Origin: Arcobacter nitrofigilis DSM 7299
GTDB lineage: Bacteria; Campylobacterota; Campylobacteria; Campylobacterales; Arcobacteraceae
Assembly (NCBI RefSeq): GCF_000092245.1
Contig: NC_014166.1
Span: 434,001-498,000, forward strand
Direction of reading: 5' to 3'
Length of the DNA stretch: 64,000 bases
In this document: positions 63,573 through 64,000 of the stretch, in pieces
Layout: each line of letters begins with the position of its first letter
Position numbering within the stretch: position 1 is the stretch's first letter
The notes under the pieces: generated by a model
Seen by the model: the letters and a program-made list of their open reading frames with translations, nothing else
The model's database searches: none
Told to the model about the DNA's origin: nothing
Made by a program: the position numbers and the translations under genes

Positions 63573-64000
63573 ATGAAAAATTATTTAGCATTAAAAGCTA
63601 GTGCAGGAAGTGGGAAAACTTTTGCATTGACTGTAAGATACATATCGTTGTTATTAAAAGGGGCTAGTCCTACAGAGATTTTAGCTTTAACTTTTACTAA
63701 TAAAGCTGCAAAAGAGATGAGTGAAAGAATCTTTAAAACCCTAAAGAGTTTGGGTGAAGATAAGGTTTACTTAGAACAAATATCAAGTGTATCAGAACTA
63801 TCAGTTGAGCAAATACTGAATAAAAAAGATTATCTAATAAACTTATATTTAAATTCCGAACTCTCTATTTATACAATTGATAAATTTGTAAATAAAATAT
63901 TAAGAGAGTTTAGTGGATATATTGGTGTTGATGATGACTTCTCTATAAAACAAGATAATATAGAAAATCTTGAATATAAATTCTTACAATCACTAAATTT
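63573..64000 (+). CDS. addA: AddA-like helicase-nuclease subunit (5' end only)
   Basis: This is the start of an AddA/RecB-type UvrD-like helicase. About 142 residues are present before the window ends. Walker A is ASAGSGKT (about residues 9-16) after the short start MKNYLALK. Motif Ia reads [17 protein letters not shown]. The segment [16 protein letters not shown] is typical of AddA/RecB helicases. It is the likely partner of addB at 17823-20183. The nuclease domain expected at the C-terminus cannot be seen. Confidence 0.85.
   Translation, partial: MKNYLALKASAGSGKTFALTVRYISLLLKGASPTEILALTFTNKAAKEMSERIFKTLKSLGEDKVYLEQISSVSELSVEQILNKKDYLINLYLNSELSIYTIDKFVNKILREFSGYIGVDDDFSIKQDNIENLEYKFLQSLN

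Noticed and set aside
1-64000. tRNA, rRNA, CRISPR, prophage or insertion sequence
   Set aside because: Intergenic gaps are at most about 300 bases. None shows a cloverleaf, a spaced repeat array, a transposase or terminal inverted repeats with target duplication.

Overview
This 64 kb window is AT-rich, densely coding chromosomal DNA from a member of the Campylobacterota, most likely the Arcobacter group. The evidence is a Wolinella-type frdCAB fumarate reductase with a di-haem FrdC, a ccoNOQP operon with a DUF4006 gene downstream, a Campylobacter-type major outer-membrane porin, a bc1-type complex with a di-haem PetC, extended -10 promoters (TGnTATAAT) and frequent TTG starts. I see no tRNA, rRNA, CRISPR array, insertion sequence or prophage.

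Layout. 1-3256 (minus): frdB (cut by the window edge), frdA, frdC. 3557-7601 (plus): trxB, dapB, purF and a YhcC-like radical SAM protein. 7625-8524 (minus): a LysR regulator. 8641-12791 (plus): uvrD/pcrA-like helicase, truB, ispE, smpB. 12994-20183 (plus): ccoNOQP, DUF4006, an unlisted 30-residue membrane peptide, a TPM-like exported protein, a FixH-like protein and addB. 20208-24443 (minus): prfB, a monohaem cytochrome c, the porin, a folB-like gene and plsY. 24546-36723 (plus): nadA-nadC, an NrnA-like DHH phosphoesterase, an M23 peptidase, lpxC, a tsaB-like gene, thrB, a ylxR-like gene, infB-rbfA-rimP, a LysE exporter, ribD and an orphan gene. 36858-46307 (minus): efp, serA, rpsA, ispH, aroA, pheT, pheS. 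46410-46754 (plus): a HIT protein. 46778-53430 (minus): accA, fabF, acpP, fabG, queE, queD, queC, moeA. 53502-54574 (plus): a membrane protein and rsmE. 54681-60906 (minus): an orphan OmpR-type regulator, a two-gene cytochrome bd-like oxidase, petCBA. 61085-63477 (minus): thrC, argB. 63573-end (plus): start of addA.

Respiration is the main theme. Fumarate reductase, a bc1 complex, a cbb3 oxidase and a cytochrome bd-like pair whose CydA-like subunit ends in a haem c domain all lie here. The bd-like pair follows petABC on the same strand and is followed by a response regulator without a kinase. TTAG/GTTA direct repeats with 11-bp spacing lie upstream of the pair, and similar repeats occur at two other intergenic sites. 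This is the strongest candidate for an under-described system in the window.

Smaller points of interest are the 30-residue cco-linked peptide, separation of addA from addB by about 43 kb, A-ending codon bias in trxB and in the middle of ribD, a GC-rich porin leader, a possible peptide or RNA element between the ribD-linked orphan gene and efp, and a QueE with a long insert in its cluster motif.
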